From Ophiocordyceps camponoti-saundersi (nom. inval.) (taxonomy: Eukaryota > Ascomycota > Sordariomycetes > Hypocreales > Ophiocordycipitaceae), in the NCBI GenBank assembly GCA_003339415.1, contig PDHQ01000071.1, forward strand, positions 62,001 through 126,000: a DNA stretch of 64,000 nt. The letters are read 5' to 3'. A model generated the notes under the pieces. That model searched no databases. It saw only the letters and a program-made list of their open reading frames with translations, and was not told the origin of the DNA. Shown here piece after piece: positions 46,602-59,157 of this stretch; the stretch's first letter is position 1, and the number at the start of each line of letters is the position of its first letter. The translations under genes and the position numbers were made by a program.

Positions 46602-49600
46602 ATGTCAGCCAAGGTTAACCACGTCAACGGCGACGCAGGCCCAGAACCTCTCGCCATCGTCGGCATGGCAATGCGCCTCCCTGGAGGAGTGCGCAACGAG
46701 GACGATTTCTGGCGATTGCTCGTCGAGAAAAGACATGGATTGTGCCAAGTGCCAAAGAGTCGATTCAACATCCAAGGCTTCCATGACGCCGAGGGTCGGC
46801 CCGGAACTCTCCCCATGACCAAGGGTTACTTCTTGCAGGATGTCGACTTTGACCAAGTTGACCTCTCTTTCTCATCCCTCCGCAGGAAGGAGATGCAGTT
46901 CTTGGATCCGCAGATCCGACTGTTGTTAGAAGTCACGTACGAGTGCATGGAGAATGCCGGAGTAACGTCATGGCAGGGTAGCAACGTCGGCTGCTACGTA
47001 GGTGCCTTCTTTTCGGAATGGGAGAGGGCACTGCTGGAAGACGAGCAAAGAACCAGCGAATATCAGTTACTCGGCTCGGATCCCATGATGCTTGCAAACC
47101 GGATTTCATACCAGTATGACCTTCACGGGCCTAGGTGAGTTTCCGCGTCTACCAGGCAAACATGAGCGCTGGCTGATTCACCGGGACTTAGTGTGACTGT
47201 CAAAACCGGCTGCTCTTCTTCCCTGGTCTGCTTAGACATGGCCTGCAGCTCTATCCGGAAAGGCGACTGTGACGGTGCACTGGTTTGCGGCACCAACATC
47301 ATGTTATCGCCAGCGTCGACGTCTATACTCTCCATTACTGGCGCACTATCTTCGTATGGGGCCTGCAGAACGTTCGATGCCTCGGCCCAGGGCTACGGTC
47401 GCGGCGAAGCCATCAACGCCATCTATGTCAAGACGCTACGTCAAGCTATCAAGGACAATGACCCTATCCGGGCCGTGATCCGCGGGACTGCCACCGGCTG
47501 CGACGGTCTGACGCCCACAAATTCTACTCCGAACTCTGAGCAGCAGTCGGCCTTGATACGCAGCACATATCAGCAGGCCGGCCTGAGAGACCTGTCCAAG
47601 ACGGCCATCGTCGAGTGCCATGGCACGGGAACCCAAGTAGGTGACATAGCAGAGACCAAGGCAGTTGCAAGCTGTTTCGGCGAGAAGGGCATCGTCATAA
47701 CATCGGTAAGCATGAGCACGTTTCTGCCATCACCTCGTCGTAAGCTCATCATGCCGGTCCAGGTGAAACCGAATATTGGACACGGCGAAGGCGCTGCCGG
47801 CATTACCAGCATCATCAAGGCTGTACTGACTCTGGAGCACCAAAAGGTGCCGCCGAATATCTTCTTTGAGACTCCCAACACCAAGAGTCAGCCAACATGC
47901 CCCCTCGGAGGCTTGATATTGCCTAGCATGCTGACCGTCCATGCAGTCCCCTTCGAGAAATCCAACCTTCACGTACCGGTCGAGACGGAAGACTGGCCCG
48001 AGGACCGGGCCGAGAGAATCAGCATCAATGGCTTTGGCGTCGGTGGGACGAATGCGCACGTAAGAGCACCACCAAGGCCCGGGCGGTAACCGCACACGAT
48101 GTTCGCTGATGAGGCTTCCCGAAAGGTCATCCTCGAGTCCCTGCACCAATACCACACGGGGAAGCCGGCAAACGCTCACGTCAACGGCGACGACAAGACC
48201 GAGCCGGGAGACGATGACCATCACCTTTTGCTGTTTTCGGCCCACAACGAGGCGTCGGTCACTGGATCCGTCGGAAGGCATAGGCAGCATCTCGAGGCTG
48301 GCAGCGCATCGTCGCTCAAGGACGTGGCCTACACGCTGGCCCACAGGCGCGACCACAAGACGCATCGAACGTACGCCGTAGTCGACAGCAACAGTCTCTC
48401 GCTCGAGGCGCCGAGTCCGATCGCGGCCGACTCAACCCCGGCCGTGGGCTGGATCTTCACCGGCCAAGGCGCACAGTGGCCCGGAATGGCGGCCGAGCTC
48501 CTCGACTCCAACCCCGTCTTCCGGCAGACGATTGAGAGGCTGGATCGCTTTCTAGCCGGCCTGCCGACGCCACCTTCTTGGACGATTCGAGGTGACTAGC
48601 CTTTCCTCTCCTCTACCGGCAGCTGGTCTTGACACGGGCTCTCGCAGATGAGCTCGGCAAGGCTGCTTCCGACAGCAGAGTAGGCGCTGCCGAACTGAGC
48701 CCTCCTCTATGCGCCGCCCTGCAAATCGGGCTGGTCGACGTCCTCCGATCGTGGGACGTGAGGCCGGACTTTGTGCTCGGGCATTCTATCGGTGAGATAG
48801 CAGCAGCGTACGCCAGCAGCGCCTTCACCGCCGAGGCTGCCATGGCAATAGCCTACTTCCGTGGCCTCTCGCTGCCGGCAAGGGAGGGATCGATGGCAGC
48901 CGTAGGACTCGGATCGGACGAGACGGCGACCTTCCTGGGGCCAGGCGTCGTCGTGGCGTGTGAGAACAGCCAAGAGTCGGTGACCATCTCGGGCGACACA
49001 GACAGGGTCGAGGAAGCGCTTGGGCGCATCAAAGAGAAGCGCCCAGGCGTCTTTTCGCGGCCGCTTAACGTCAAGAGAGCCTTTCACTCAGGTATGACAC
49101 ATACATACATACTACCACCTAACTGCCGACCTTGGTGGGTAGGCAGGCAGGTCGTGAACGACGACTAACATGGGGTCAGAACACATGAACGAAAAGGCTT
49201 CCTCTTATGAGAAGAGCTTGAAGCCGTACGTCGTCGTCGAGAGCGACTCGGTCAAGATACCCTACTATTCTTCCGTCTACGCAGAGAGGCTTTTGGACGG
49301 TCAACGTCTCGGACCCTCTTACTGGCGCGACAACCTTCAAAAGCCCGTCCTCTTCAACAAGGCCCTCCGGTCGGCGCTCTCGGGCCGAGACAAGAACTGT
49401 CTCCTCGTCGAGATCGGGCCGCACCCGTCGCTTCGTGGGCCGATGATCCAAATCCTTAGGGACATGGGGCGGACGGACGACGTTTGCCTGGGCTCCCTGA
49501 TCAGAGGCCAGGACTGCCGGACCAGCCTCCTCGGCCTCGCTGGCAAGATGTTCCAGCACAAGGTCGACCTGGACCTCTTGGCCGTGTGCCCCGCGGGTAC

Positions 49601-50129
49601 TTTCACGAGGAAGCTTCCGCCCTACCACTGGACAAGGGAACAGGTGCCGTTGGCAGAGCCGAGGGCGTCGCGCGAGCTGAGGAACCGCGAGTACCCGCCG
49701 CACGAGCTGCTCGGCGTCAGAGTCTTTGACCTCTCCGACGAGCCGGTGTGGAGGAACAGGCTGGCGACCGAGAGAATGCCTTGGCTCTTGGGACACAAGG
49801 TCGAAAACCAAGTCGTCTTTCCAGCGGCCGCCTTCGTCTGCGTCGTTGGCGAGGCCTTGAGGCAACTTGATGGCCATCCGGGCTTCGAGTTGAGAAATGT
49901 CCGGTTCTTGAAAGCCATGATGCTAACTCAGGATCGTGATCTGGAGCTGGTGACCAGGCTCCGCTCGCCGACTTCGACCGTGTCAGGCTGGCGCGACTTC
50001 GCCATCAGCTCCTTTGACGGGAGGAAATGGACTATTCGTTGCACCGGTGAAGCGAGGCCGCTGGACAAGGCGTCGGCCTGCCCTCGAGCCGACCAAGTGC
50101 CGAACCTTCCTCGACGCGTGAGCGAGGAT

Positions 50130-50155
50130 TATTGGTACCACGCTACGGGTTCAAC
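50130..50155 (+). other. Frameshift site in the PKS dehydratase domain
   Basis: Upstream frame (49182 frame) gives SEDYWYHA, then unrelated sequence up to a stop at 50402. Downstream homology (YGFNYGGGFRAM) is in the frame two bases off. The motifs abut with a few residues missing, which suggests a small deletion. The only GT..AG pair here (about 50120-50171) would delete the conserved motif. Confidence 0.75.
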
Positions 50156-52546
50156 TACGGCGGCGGCTTCAGGGCGATGCGATCCATATCCGCGGGCACG
50201 ATGGAGGGCTCGGCCGTTGCCACGGTTCCGTCATATGGCGGCTACATCTTGCATCCCGCCACCTTGGACAATGTCCTGCAGCTGTTTTCCGTCATCATGG
50301 CCCGTGGACTGGGCCGCAACTTGGGCGATCTCGAATTGCCGGCGGTGGCGGACCGAATCGTCATTCGTCCTGTCGACCCGGGTCAAGACCTTACAGTGGT
50401 AGGGAGACAAGTCCAAGTCAACGGCCGCAAGGCCTGCACCTTGGTGGCCCAGCAAGGGGGCAGGCAGCTGCTGCACCTGGAAAACATCCAATGCTTTGCC
50501 ATACCGGGTACGAATGCGTCGCCGGAAGACTCGATGCTCTTCTCCCATCTTGAATGGAGGCCGCACGCAGACTTGGCCGACTTGGGCAGTCTGCTCCCCG
50601 AGGTGAGAAGCTCCGATTGCGACGATCCGCGGCTCCGGGAGCTTGTCCTCCTATACTGCATCGACCACATTGACCGTATGAAGCCGGCCGACTTTTGGTT
50701 GCCTCACGTGTCCAAGCATCTGGACTGGATGAAGAGGTTCGCCAAACGGAACGAGCCTACCAACCAAAGCCTCTTCCGGCTGACGAGGCGAGAGAGAGCG
50801 TCCAGGATAGGAGCGCTGGTTTCGGATGAGAGAAGTACGACGAACCTGTTCAAAGCCGTCAACGCGGTGTTCACGGCATCCCTGGCCGCCACGACAAAAG
50901 CCCCGATGAAACCGCTGGAGGTGCTCCTCAGAGATAACCTGCTCGGCAACTTGTACGATGACTTACTGAGCCAATGCAACGTCTCGCCTGTGATCCAAGT
51001 CATTAGCCACACGAACCCCAATCTCAAGATCCTGGAAGTGGGAGGCGGCACCGGTAGCCTGACGAAATCTTGCCTCGACGCCCTCCACTCTCGCGGCGAG
51101 CAGTTCTACGGCTCCTACACCTTCACCGACATCTCGCACGGCTTCTTGGCGTCGGCAAAGAAGCGGTTCCGCGCACACTCGAGACTCGATTTCAAGATAC
51201 TCGACCTCGAGACGGATCCGGTCGAACAGGGGTTCGTGCTCGACAGTTACGACCTCGTCGTCGCGTCAGACGTATGGCAGACTTCCCCCTTTCATCTCAA
51301 TCCTCCTCCTCGCTTCTTCAGGTCCGTTGACTAGCTCTTGCAGGTCGTTCACGCCACTACAAACCTGCAGGCATCGCTGACCCGTCTGAGAAGGCTCCTC
51401 AAGCCGACGGGGCGGCTGCTCATGATCGACCAGTGCGACGGTCAGTTCACCTCCTGTTCTGTTTTTTTTTTGTCGGCTTTCCTGCCTATCTACCCGTCTA
51501 CCCACCTACGGCGTGCATACAACATGCATTGTGCGTATACATGTTCGATCATACAGCTGATTCTGGTCCTGTAGAGGGGACAATACCCGTAACCTACATT
51601 TTCGTGAGTCCGGAGCTTTGGCCGAACAGCGCCCCTCTCTCTGATCCGAGTTTTGTCCTCACCACTTACATACACGTCTCTTAGGGCTTCTTCCCCGGCT
51701 GGTGGCTCGGTGAGGCCGACGGGCGGGTGCATCACCCTATGGTGTCCAAGGAGCGATGGTGCAAAGAGATGAGGCTTGCCGGTTTCGAAGAGCCAAATGT
51801 CGTTTCCTTGAAAAGCCACGCAATGTTCGTCGCATCCTGTGCTCGGGAGCCTTCACAAGCCCAATCGACGAGGGTAAGCTTAGTTTGCCACGCTCACGAC
51901 GGGCCTCTTGTCGAGGAGATGAAGGCGAGTCTCTCGAGTCTTGGCATTGCCTGCGACGTCTGTCCGTTTGGAGCATCCTTGCCGTCCGATGGGCAGAGCA
52001 TTGTGTGCCTGCTGGACCTCGACGACCGACGCGAGCCCCTTGTCCATGACATGGACGCGACCGCGTTTGAGACCCTTTTCGGCTACCTGAGAGGAGTCAA
52101 GGACAAGACGATATGGCTCACGCGTCCGTGCCAGTACGACTGCCAGGACCCGAGATATTCCATGATCTTGGGTCTGGCTCGGACCTTTCGCCGGGAGCTC
52201 AGTCAATCCTTTTACACCGTCGAGGTCGACCAGGCACACGGCAGCATCGCGTCCTCCATCGACTTGGTGGCCCGCTTGCTACAGGATACCGGTGGCACGC
52301 TGCTTGACGTGGAATACGCGGTCAGCCGCGGCCAGGTACACGTTCCCCGGATGATCCGGCAGACCACATCGGACGCCTTTGCGGAGACGCGTGACAAGAC
52401 GGGTTTATCGACGGTCAGGTTGACCAAGAGAAGTGCCTCCTCTTCTGACCCGTTGGAATGGGTCGAGACAGGACTTGACAGGCCCGGCCACGGCGAGGTA
52501 CTTATTCAAGTCAAGGCCATGAGCCTTAACTTTAAGGTTGGTATAT

Positions 52547-52549
<3 letters not shown>

Positions 52550-52612
<63 letters not shown>
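52550..52612 (+). repeat. (CT)n microsatellite in a PKS intron
   Basis: A CT run with a few TA interruptions, inside the 130-bp intron 52537-52666 before the enoyl reductase region. Confidence 0.85.
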
Positions 52613-54970
52613 ATCCCCCCTCTTTCTTCTCCTTCATGCGACTGACCCAGAAACCCCCCTTGATAGGACGTCATGCACTGGTCGGGCCTCATCGAGATGC
52701 CGCAGAATTTCACTTTAGGCTTTGATTGCAGCGGCGTCGTCGTCGAGGTCGGACCCGGCGTCGAGAGCACATTATCAGTAGGTGACCGCGTCATGTGCAT
52801 GACAGTTGGAGCTTTCGCTTCCTTCCTCACTGCTTCCGAAGAATCTTGTTGCAAGCTTGATGATGGCATGACCTTCGAGCAAGCGGCCAGCGTGCCGACC
52901 ATTTACACCACTGTCGTAGAAGCCTTGGTCGAGCTCGCGAGACTGAAGCGAGGACAGGTGAGAAGTCTGATCTCTCGCGCGAGAATGGCGCTCCCTGGCG
53001 ACCAAATAGTCGGTCCTCATACACTCGGCATGCGGTGGCGTCGGCCTAGCTGCTATTGAGGTGGCGCGCATGCTCGGCGGCGAGGTCAGTTTCCCTTTCT
53101 GCCCCCCATCTCTACCTCTTCGTCCCCCTGTGTGCGCGTCAGAGAAAGTTCCTCACATCGAAATAGATCTACTGCACGACAGGCAGCGACAAAAAGCGTA
53201 GATATCTGACGGACCAGGTCGGCATCCCGCCCTCACGCATATTTAGCTCCCGGGACGCATCGTTCGCACGCGACTTGATGCAGTCTACGGGCGGCACTGG
53301 CGTCGATGTCGTCCTCAACTCTCTGTCCGGCGAGCTCCTCCAAGCCTCGTGGGCGTGCGTCGCCGCGGGCGGGACCATGGTGGAGTTGGGCAAGACGGAT
53401 ATTCTCGGTCGTGCAAGTCTGCCCATGATGCCCTTTGCAGAGAGCCGAACGTTCACTAGCATGGACGGGCAAGCGCTCATGACCAAGCACAAGTGCTGGG
53501 CTGGGAGGTAAGTCGGCGCCGCAGCTGCTGACCGGCCATCCCGTCACTGACGTTGAGGTTCCCCCAAAGTCTCTTGAAAAGGACGATGGGTTGGATGCGG
53601 TCAGGTCACCTCAAGCCCCCGCCAGTAACCAAGCTATGGGAGGCCGACCAGATGCTCGAGGCCCTCGGGGACCTCCGGCGCGGACAACATATCGGCAAGA
53701 TGGTGGTGCGCATGCCCGACGATGCGTCGGGCCTCGCGTCTGCCTGGCAGAGGCCGCAAAGACGCATGCGCCCCGATAGGTGCTATCTCATCGTTGGCGG
53801 TCTGGGTGGCATCGGCCGCGCGGTAGCCAGTTGGTTCGTCGAAAAGGGCGCTCGGCATCTCATATTCCTGTCGCCATCAGCGAGGTCGAGCCCCGAAGTC
53901 GATAGTTTCCTTGACGAGCTGACGTCGCAGGGCTGTCAGTCTCAGCTGATTGAGGGTAGCGTCTGCGAGCTGGACGACGTCGAGAGGGCCGTCAAAACTG
54001 CGGCCAGGCCCATAGCCGGCGTCGTGAACCTTGCCATGAGAATCAAGGTGAGCAGGCCCTTCCCCCCTCACCCCATCCAAGCCGACAACCCTGAACGTCT
54101 CGACGGCAGAGCACCTCGTTGGACAGTATGAAGTTGGCAGACTGGACCGTGGCCGTGAAGCCCAAGGTCCTGGGCACGTGGAATATTGACAAGGCCTTGT
54201 CTTCGGCCGAGCTCGACTTCTTCGTCCTGACCTCGTCCATAAATGGTTACGTTGGCTACCCAGGTGAAGCCAGCTACAACGCTGCCTCCACTTTCCAAGA
54301 TTCCTTTGTGCAGTATAGACAAAGAAAGGGCCTTGTTGCGTCTGTCGTCGACGTAGGGATGGTAGGAGACAACGGCTACGTCGCCAGGAACCGGTCTCTC
54401 GTGGACGCCTTCCGGCGGTTCGGTCTCAGGGAGCTCGATGAGCGGCACGTGCTCGATGCGATCGACCTGGCCATCCAGAGGTCCAGGCCGGCGCCGACGA
54501 CGGCCTGTCGCTTGACCGTCCCGAGCCACATCATGCTCGGGCTCGTCGGAAGCAGATTTACAGCATCCGAAAATGACGTCCGCCTCCACGCTTGGCGGAA
54601 CAAGGAATCGACCGGCGGCGAATGTCAAGATGGGGAAGCGCCCAAGGACAAGCTGGACATGTTGCTGGCTTCGGCCAGGGAACAGCCGTCTGCTCTGGAG
54701 GGAGAGGCAGCGGCGGCCGTCTTCACGACGAGCGTCATAGCCTCATTCGCCACCGTCGTCGGCAGAGATGCTGGCGCCATCGATGCCGGCCAGTCGCCCG
54801 TTGCTCTTGGCCTCGACTCGCTCTTGGTCGTCGAGATGCGTAGCAATATCTGGAGAAAGTTTGGCGTGAGGCTGCCGACTGTGACTCTCAGGGAGAGCCC
54901 GACGTTTACCGACTTGGCCGAAGTCGTGCGGTTGGCGGTGGTGGAGAGGCTGACGACGAAGGGCGGATGA

Positions 54971-55464
54971 GTTTGTCGTTGTTCATGTCTGCCCATTACG
55001 TAGGTACCTACCTACCTAGGCAGTCAGTTGCGAGACTCATCTTGTCCGCCTACTGCCTGTTACTGGAATCCTCTCTGTTTGACTTGATATTCTGTAGATG
55101 CATGTTCGTAGGTCGTCTCTTGTTCACTCCGAGGCTGTATGTATGTACATACATACATACATACGGATTATATACCTACCTAACCATGACGACGAGAGTT
55201 GACGAGCTCAGTCCCTCCTGTTCCTTGCAGTTGCAGGCCACCTTCCAGCCACCTGATTTGACGCTGCCCAATGAGCTGTTGGGATGGTGATAAAGAGAGA
55301 AGAGAGGGGGGGAGAAAATGAGGGGCAAGTGCAGCTCGGAATACGAGATCTGCCTTCCTCCATTCTCCTTTTCTCCCTGTCTCTCTCTCTCTGTCTCTCT
55401 GCTGCCAAGAAAATCCGCCCCCCCTCCCCTCTCTGTGCCAAGAAAACCATCATCGTCGGTCATC
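54971..55464. promoter_or_regulatory. Intergenic: PKS 3' region and phosphatase promoter
   Basis: No gene. TAGGTACCTACCTACCTAGG palindromic repeat (55001-55020), CATA microsatellite (55143-55164) and a CT-rich leader with CTCTCTCTCTC (about 55379-55400) before ATG 55465. Confidence 0.5.
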
Positions 55465-58400
55465 ATGGCGGCTCCCTACTGGGGCCAGCTACCGGAACCC
55501 AGCGTCGCGGGCCAGAGAAGCGGACAGCCTCGGCCTGCTGATGACGCGGCCACCACCAACAGCTTCATCGGTGGCGGAGTGTCGTCACCCGGAAAGGATG
55601 CCAAGCAGCAGCACCACCACCACCACCACCACCAGCCACATCCACAATCACAGCCAGCAGCCATTCGCCCGCAGAGAATGTTGGCTAACGACCGTTCACC
55701 GCTGCAGAGGCTTGAGCTGACGCTCGACAGCTTGACCAAGGAGGAGAAGAGAGCTCGGGTCGAGGCGGCCGAGCAGAGGGCGAGGCAGCGGGCTGCCTTG
55801 AGGGCCGCCGAAAATGATAGTCCTAATGAGCAGCCGCCGCCGCCGCTGCATGGGAATGGGGGACAGTCAGAACGGGCGGCTATGAGGCGTGAGGAAATGG
55901 AGCCATCTCCGCCGGTACGCGAGACGAGCAGGAAATTGACAAAGGCACAACCACAGCCGTTGGTACCCCTGTCGACGAGGAATAAGCAGCTGCCGCCTAT
56001 ACCGTCTCTTCCCCCGGAGCAGCGGCCGACAGAGGTGTCGGGGCCGGTCCTTACCGACGGGCAGCGGATATCAGGGGCGCCGGGCTTGTTCTACAATGAC
56101 AGAGAACGACCAGTAGATATGCCAGGCCCAGTCTTCAACGGCAGACAGCGGCCACCAGAGGCGCCGGGTCCAGTCTTCAACGGCAAAGAAAAGCCACCAG
56201 CAAGATGGCTTGACGATTGGAAAAAGGCAACCACGGGCACTCTGTCGGGTCCGCTCTTGGACCTCGCCAACAACAGTGTCGTCGATAACAGGAATAAGGC
56301 GTGGTGGGAAGCACCTCCGAAACAACAACCGCCCATTTTCGACGAAAATCCTGATGACGCCGACGGTCAGTCTTTGCTTCGTCACCACTCTCATCTGTCT
56401 CCTCCGCTGACCCTTTGTTTCTTCTTGTCTCCCTCATAAGCGCCCACGCGGTTCAAACCCCCTCTATACCTGCGATGCGGTCCGCTACTGAGATACTGCG
56501 GTCTTCGCCGTGAAATCCCGCCGACAAGGCCTCATGGCGACGCGATCCAGCGCGAGGTCTGGAGGGGAAGCGTCATGATCGTCACCAAAGACTCCGAATC
56601 GTCGTACGAGATTGCGCCTTCGCTCCGTCTCTTCGTTCGAAACGTCCGACTGCTACCCCCGCCGCCTCAGCAGGTGGATGGTGAGCTTCCACCCGAGTAC
56701 GTCGACCCCATTGCGGGCCAAACGAAGCTGGGTCGGAGGGGCGAGACGCTCTACGTTCGGCCGGTCGAGCACGTCGACGAAGCTAGGGACCTGTCGCGCG
56801 ATGAACGCGGCGGCCTTTTCGAGTCGGCCAGGAGCCCGCCGGCCGATGGCTCCTCGCCCGAAGGATCTCGCGTCTTGGCCGATGGCGAAAAGATGCAAAA
56901 GTACAAGGACGTCAGGGGCTTTCGTCTGCATGCCGAACGGGGCTGCACTTTTTGGCGCTTCAACATTGAAGTCGAACTCCGCGAGAGGCAGCAGCGCATT
57001 GCCTACCGTATCAATCGTGGGCCGTCTGCCGCTTTCTGGGTTCCGGCCCGCGGTCAGACGATGAACATGGTCTTCTACAGCGGCAACGGATTTGGTCCCG
57101 ACGTCAGGTCCGACGACCTAAGCGGACCGGACCCTCTGTGGCGCGACGTGTTGAACACGCACCAGACGCAGCCCTTTCACGTCATGATTGGTGGAGGCAA
57201 CCAGATCTACAACGACAGCATCGCCGACGAAAGCGACCTCGTCGCCAACTGGCTGTACACCCGCGGTGCAGAAGACGTCGTTTTTTCGGCCGACATGCAA
57301 GACGAGCTGGAGTCGCTCTACCTTCAACGCTACAGTACGGGCTTCTCCCAGGGCCTCTACGGGCTTGCCACGTCGCAGATACCCATGGTCAACATGTACG
57401 ACGATCACGACGTTATGGGCGGATGCGCTTCACTGCCCCATGACCTTCTGAGCGGACCCGTCTTTACCGGTCTCGGCGCCGTGGCCTTTAAGTATTACAT
57501 GCTCTTCCAGCATCAGAGTCTGCCGACGGAGACGGAGAGCTCGGAGCCGAGCTGGATACTCGGCCTCCATCCGGGATCCTACGTGCACGAGCTGAGCCGA
57601 AGCGTCTTCGTCTCCTTAGGTGGCAAGACCGCACTACTCGCCGTCGACTGCCGCACCGAGCGGACGGAGAGCACGGTGGTGCGGGAGACGACTCGGGAGA
57701 AGATGATGAACCGGCTCTATGCCGAGCTGCGACGGGGCCACATGGACCATCTCCTAGTTCTCTCAGCCCTCCCCGTTGCCTTTCCTCAGCCGGAAAACAG
57801 GTGAGGGGTCGGCCTTGTCAATATGGTGTGTCGATCAAGGGGGCTGACAAGGATTTGGTGCAGCTTCACGTCGATGCTCATGAGCCCCGTCAAGACGTTA
57901 GGGAGGAGGGCGTCCATGGACAAGGTGGCGGACGGCGATTACTGGGTCACCAAGGCTCACAGGCGGGAGCGCGGCATCATCATCGAAGATCTTCAAGATC
58001 TCGCCATTGACAAGTCGATGCGCATCACTATCCTGAGGTGAGTTGGTGAAAGCCGTCTTGACGGTGCTCTACTGATCGAAACCAGCGGCAACGTCAACTT
58101 GGCTGCCGCCGGGCAGTTCTCGTCCAACCCGAAGCTGGGTCTCGCCAAGCACCGGGATCCGAGATACATCCCGAACATCATCACTTCGGCCGTGGCGGAC
58201 GCGCCTGCAACATTAAAGGCGGCCGATATGCTCGATAAGCGAGTCAAGGTGCATCGTTTCGACAAGCAGACGGACGAAGGCATGATTCCTCTTTTCAGGC
58301 ACGGTGTCGACGGCAGGCGGCAGAGCAACGCGCATTTCATGCCACGGCGGAGCTGGTGCTCGATCCGCCAGTGGGTGCCGGGGTTTACGCCGCCTCCGAC

Positions 58401-59157
58401 GCCGCCTTCCTCCAGTCATGGTTCGAACCCGAATCACGGCATGTTCCGGAGGCTCTCTTCTAAAGCGAGCCACTTAGACGAGGCGGGTCGACGGCCGGGC
58501 TCCCGGCCCCCAGTCTCGGGTGGCCTGGGCCTGTTTCGCAGCCTATCCCGGCGAAGGTCGACTGGCGCTCATCAGCCGACGAAGCTGAGACGGAGTATGT
58601 CGCTCGGGACCAAGGATAGGGGGTACCTGGGAACCGGGTGGCGGAGCGACGAAGGACGGCAGGCCGAACGAGACGACGGCTACGCAGCACTCGCCCGACA
58701 TCTCGATGTCCCGCGCAGCGACGATGAGTTTGTGGCTGGCGACGAGTCCTTGTTCACGACAGCCAGGAGGGCGCAGTCGATGACCGGTCGGCCGCAGAGG
58801 CCGTTTCACAGGACACCCACGGGCCTGTCGGCTAAGCAGAGGCAGCAGGCAGACCGTTACGCTGTCGACCTTGAGGGGGGACTCGAGGTGACGGTCAACA
58901 TCGAGGCCAGCGCACGGGACCCGGCCGGCATCACAGTGCCGTATCGGCTGCTCGTGCCGCGGTTGCAGTACGAGTACGACCCGGCCGAGGACGACCTGGC
59001 GCCGGCGTCTTCTGAGCCCGGCGGGCTTCGGAGATTGTTGAGCTTGGGGAGGAGGCCGAAGCCCGTCGATGATGATTATGATGATGATGATGATAATATT
59101 GATGATGATGACGATCAACTGAGCGAGGCGAAGGGGAACGGGTACACGAGGCGATGA
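55465..59157 (+). CDS. PhoD-like metallophosphatase domain protein
   Basis: Exons 55465-56365, 56441-57800, 57864-58037 and 58086-59157 join in frame to 1,168 residues. The first ~300 residues are disordered, with a seven-His run, Pro-rich repeats (three copies of a PGPVFNGRQRPPEA-like unit, about 56090-56200) and Gln-rich parts. The PhoD-like phosphatase domain starts after intron 1 (TRFKPPLYLRCGPLLRYCG) and includes HVMIGGGNQIYND and the metal-binding MVNMYDDHDVMGG. Further conserved blocks are TLGRRASMDKVADGDYWVT and ILSGNVNLAAAGQF. The C-terminal tail is Arg/Ser-rich and ends in an acidic Asp run (GAT repeats, 59066-59118). Family members are fungal phosphodiesterase/alkaline-phosphatase relatives of unknown substrate; no signal peptide is seen, so it is probably cytoplasmic or membrane-associated. 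The ATG at 55465 was chosen because upstream in-frame sequence is low-complexity leader. Confidence 0.85.

Larger units (their letters stand above)
46602..54970 (+). pseudogene. Highly reducing polyketide synthase (KS-MAT-DH-CMeT-ER-KR-ACP), frameshifted in DH
   Basis: Fifteen exons: 46602-47134, 47192-47705, 47763-47886, 47947-48059, 48126-48591, 48648-49091, 49180-51271, 51344-51440, 51575-51603, 51685-52536, 52667-52957, 53010-53084, 53167-53507, 53570-54047, 54110-54970; about 2,437 codons. KS has KTGCSSS (active Cys), ECHGTGT and KPNIGHGEGA. MAT has FTGQGAQW and GHSIGE. DH has LLGHKVENQVVFP and later HPATLDNVLQ. The methyltransferase has LEVGGGTG, ER has SACGGVGLAA, KR has GGLGGIGRA and SYNAAS, and the carrier domain has LGLDSL. 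There is no thioesterase, as usual for this class. Frame 0 ends its homology at SEDYWYHA and homology resumes in another frame at YGFNYGGGF near 50140-50150, with no usable intron. The coding sum is one base off a multiple of three. DH also has Asn where HxxxG expects Gly. Either a decaying gene or a sequencing error; product unknown. Confidence 0.85.

Noticed and set aside
50118..50172. An intron that would remove the PKS frameshift
   Set aside because: The only GT..AG pair (GTGAGC..TTCAG) would delete the conserved YGFNYGGGF motif, so I prefer a true frameshift or sequencing error.
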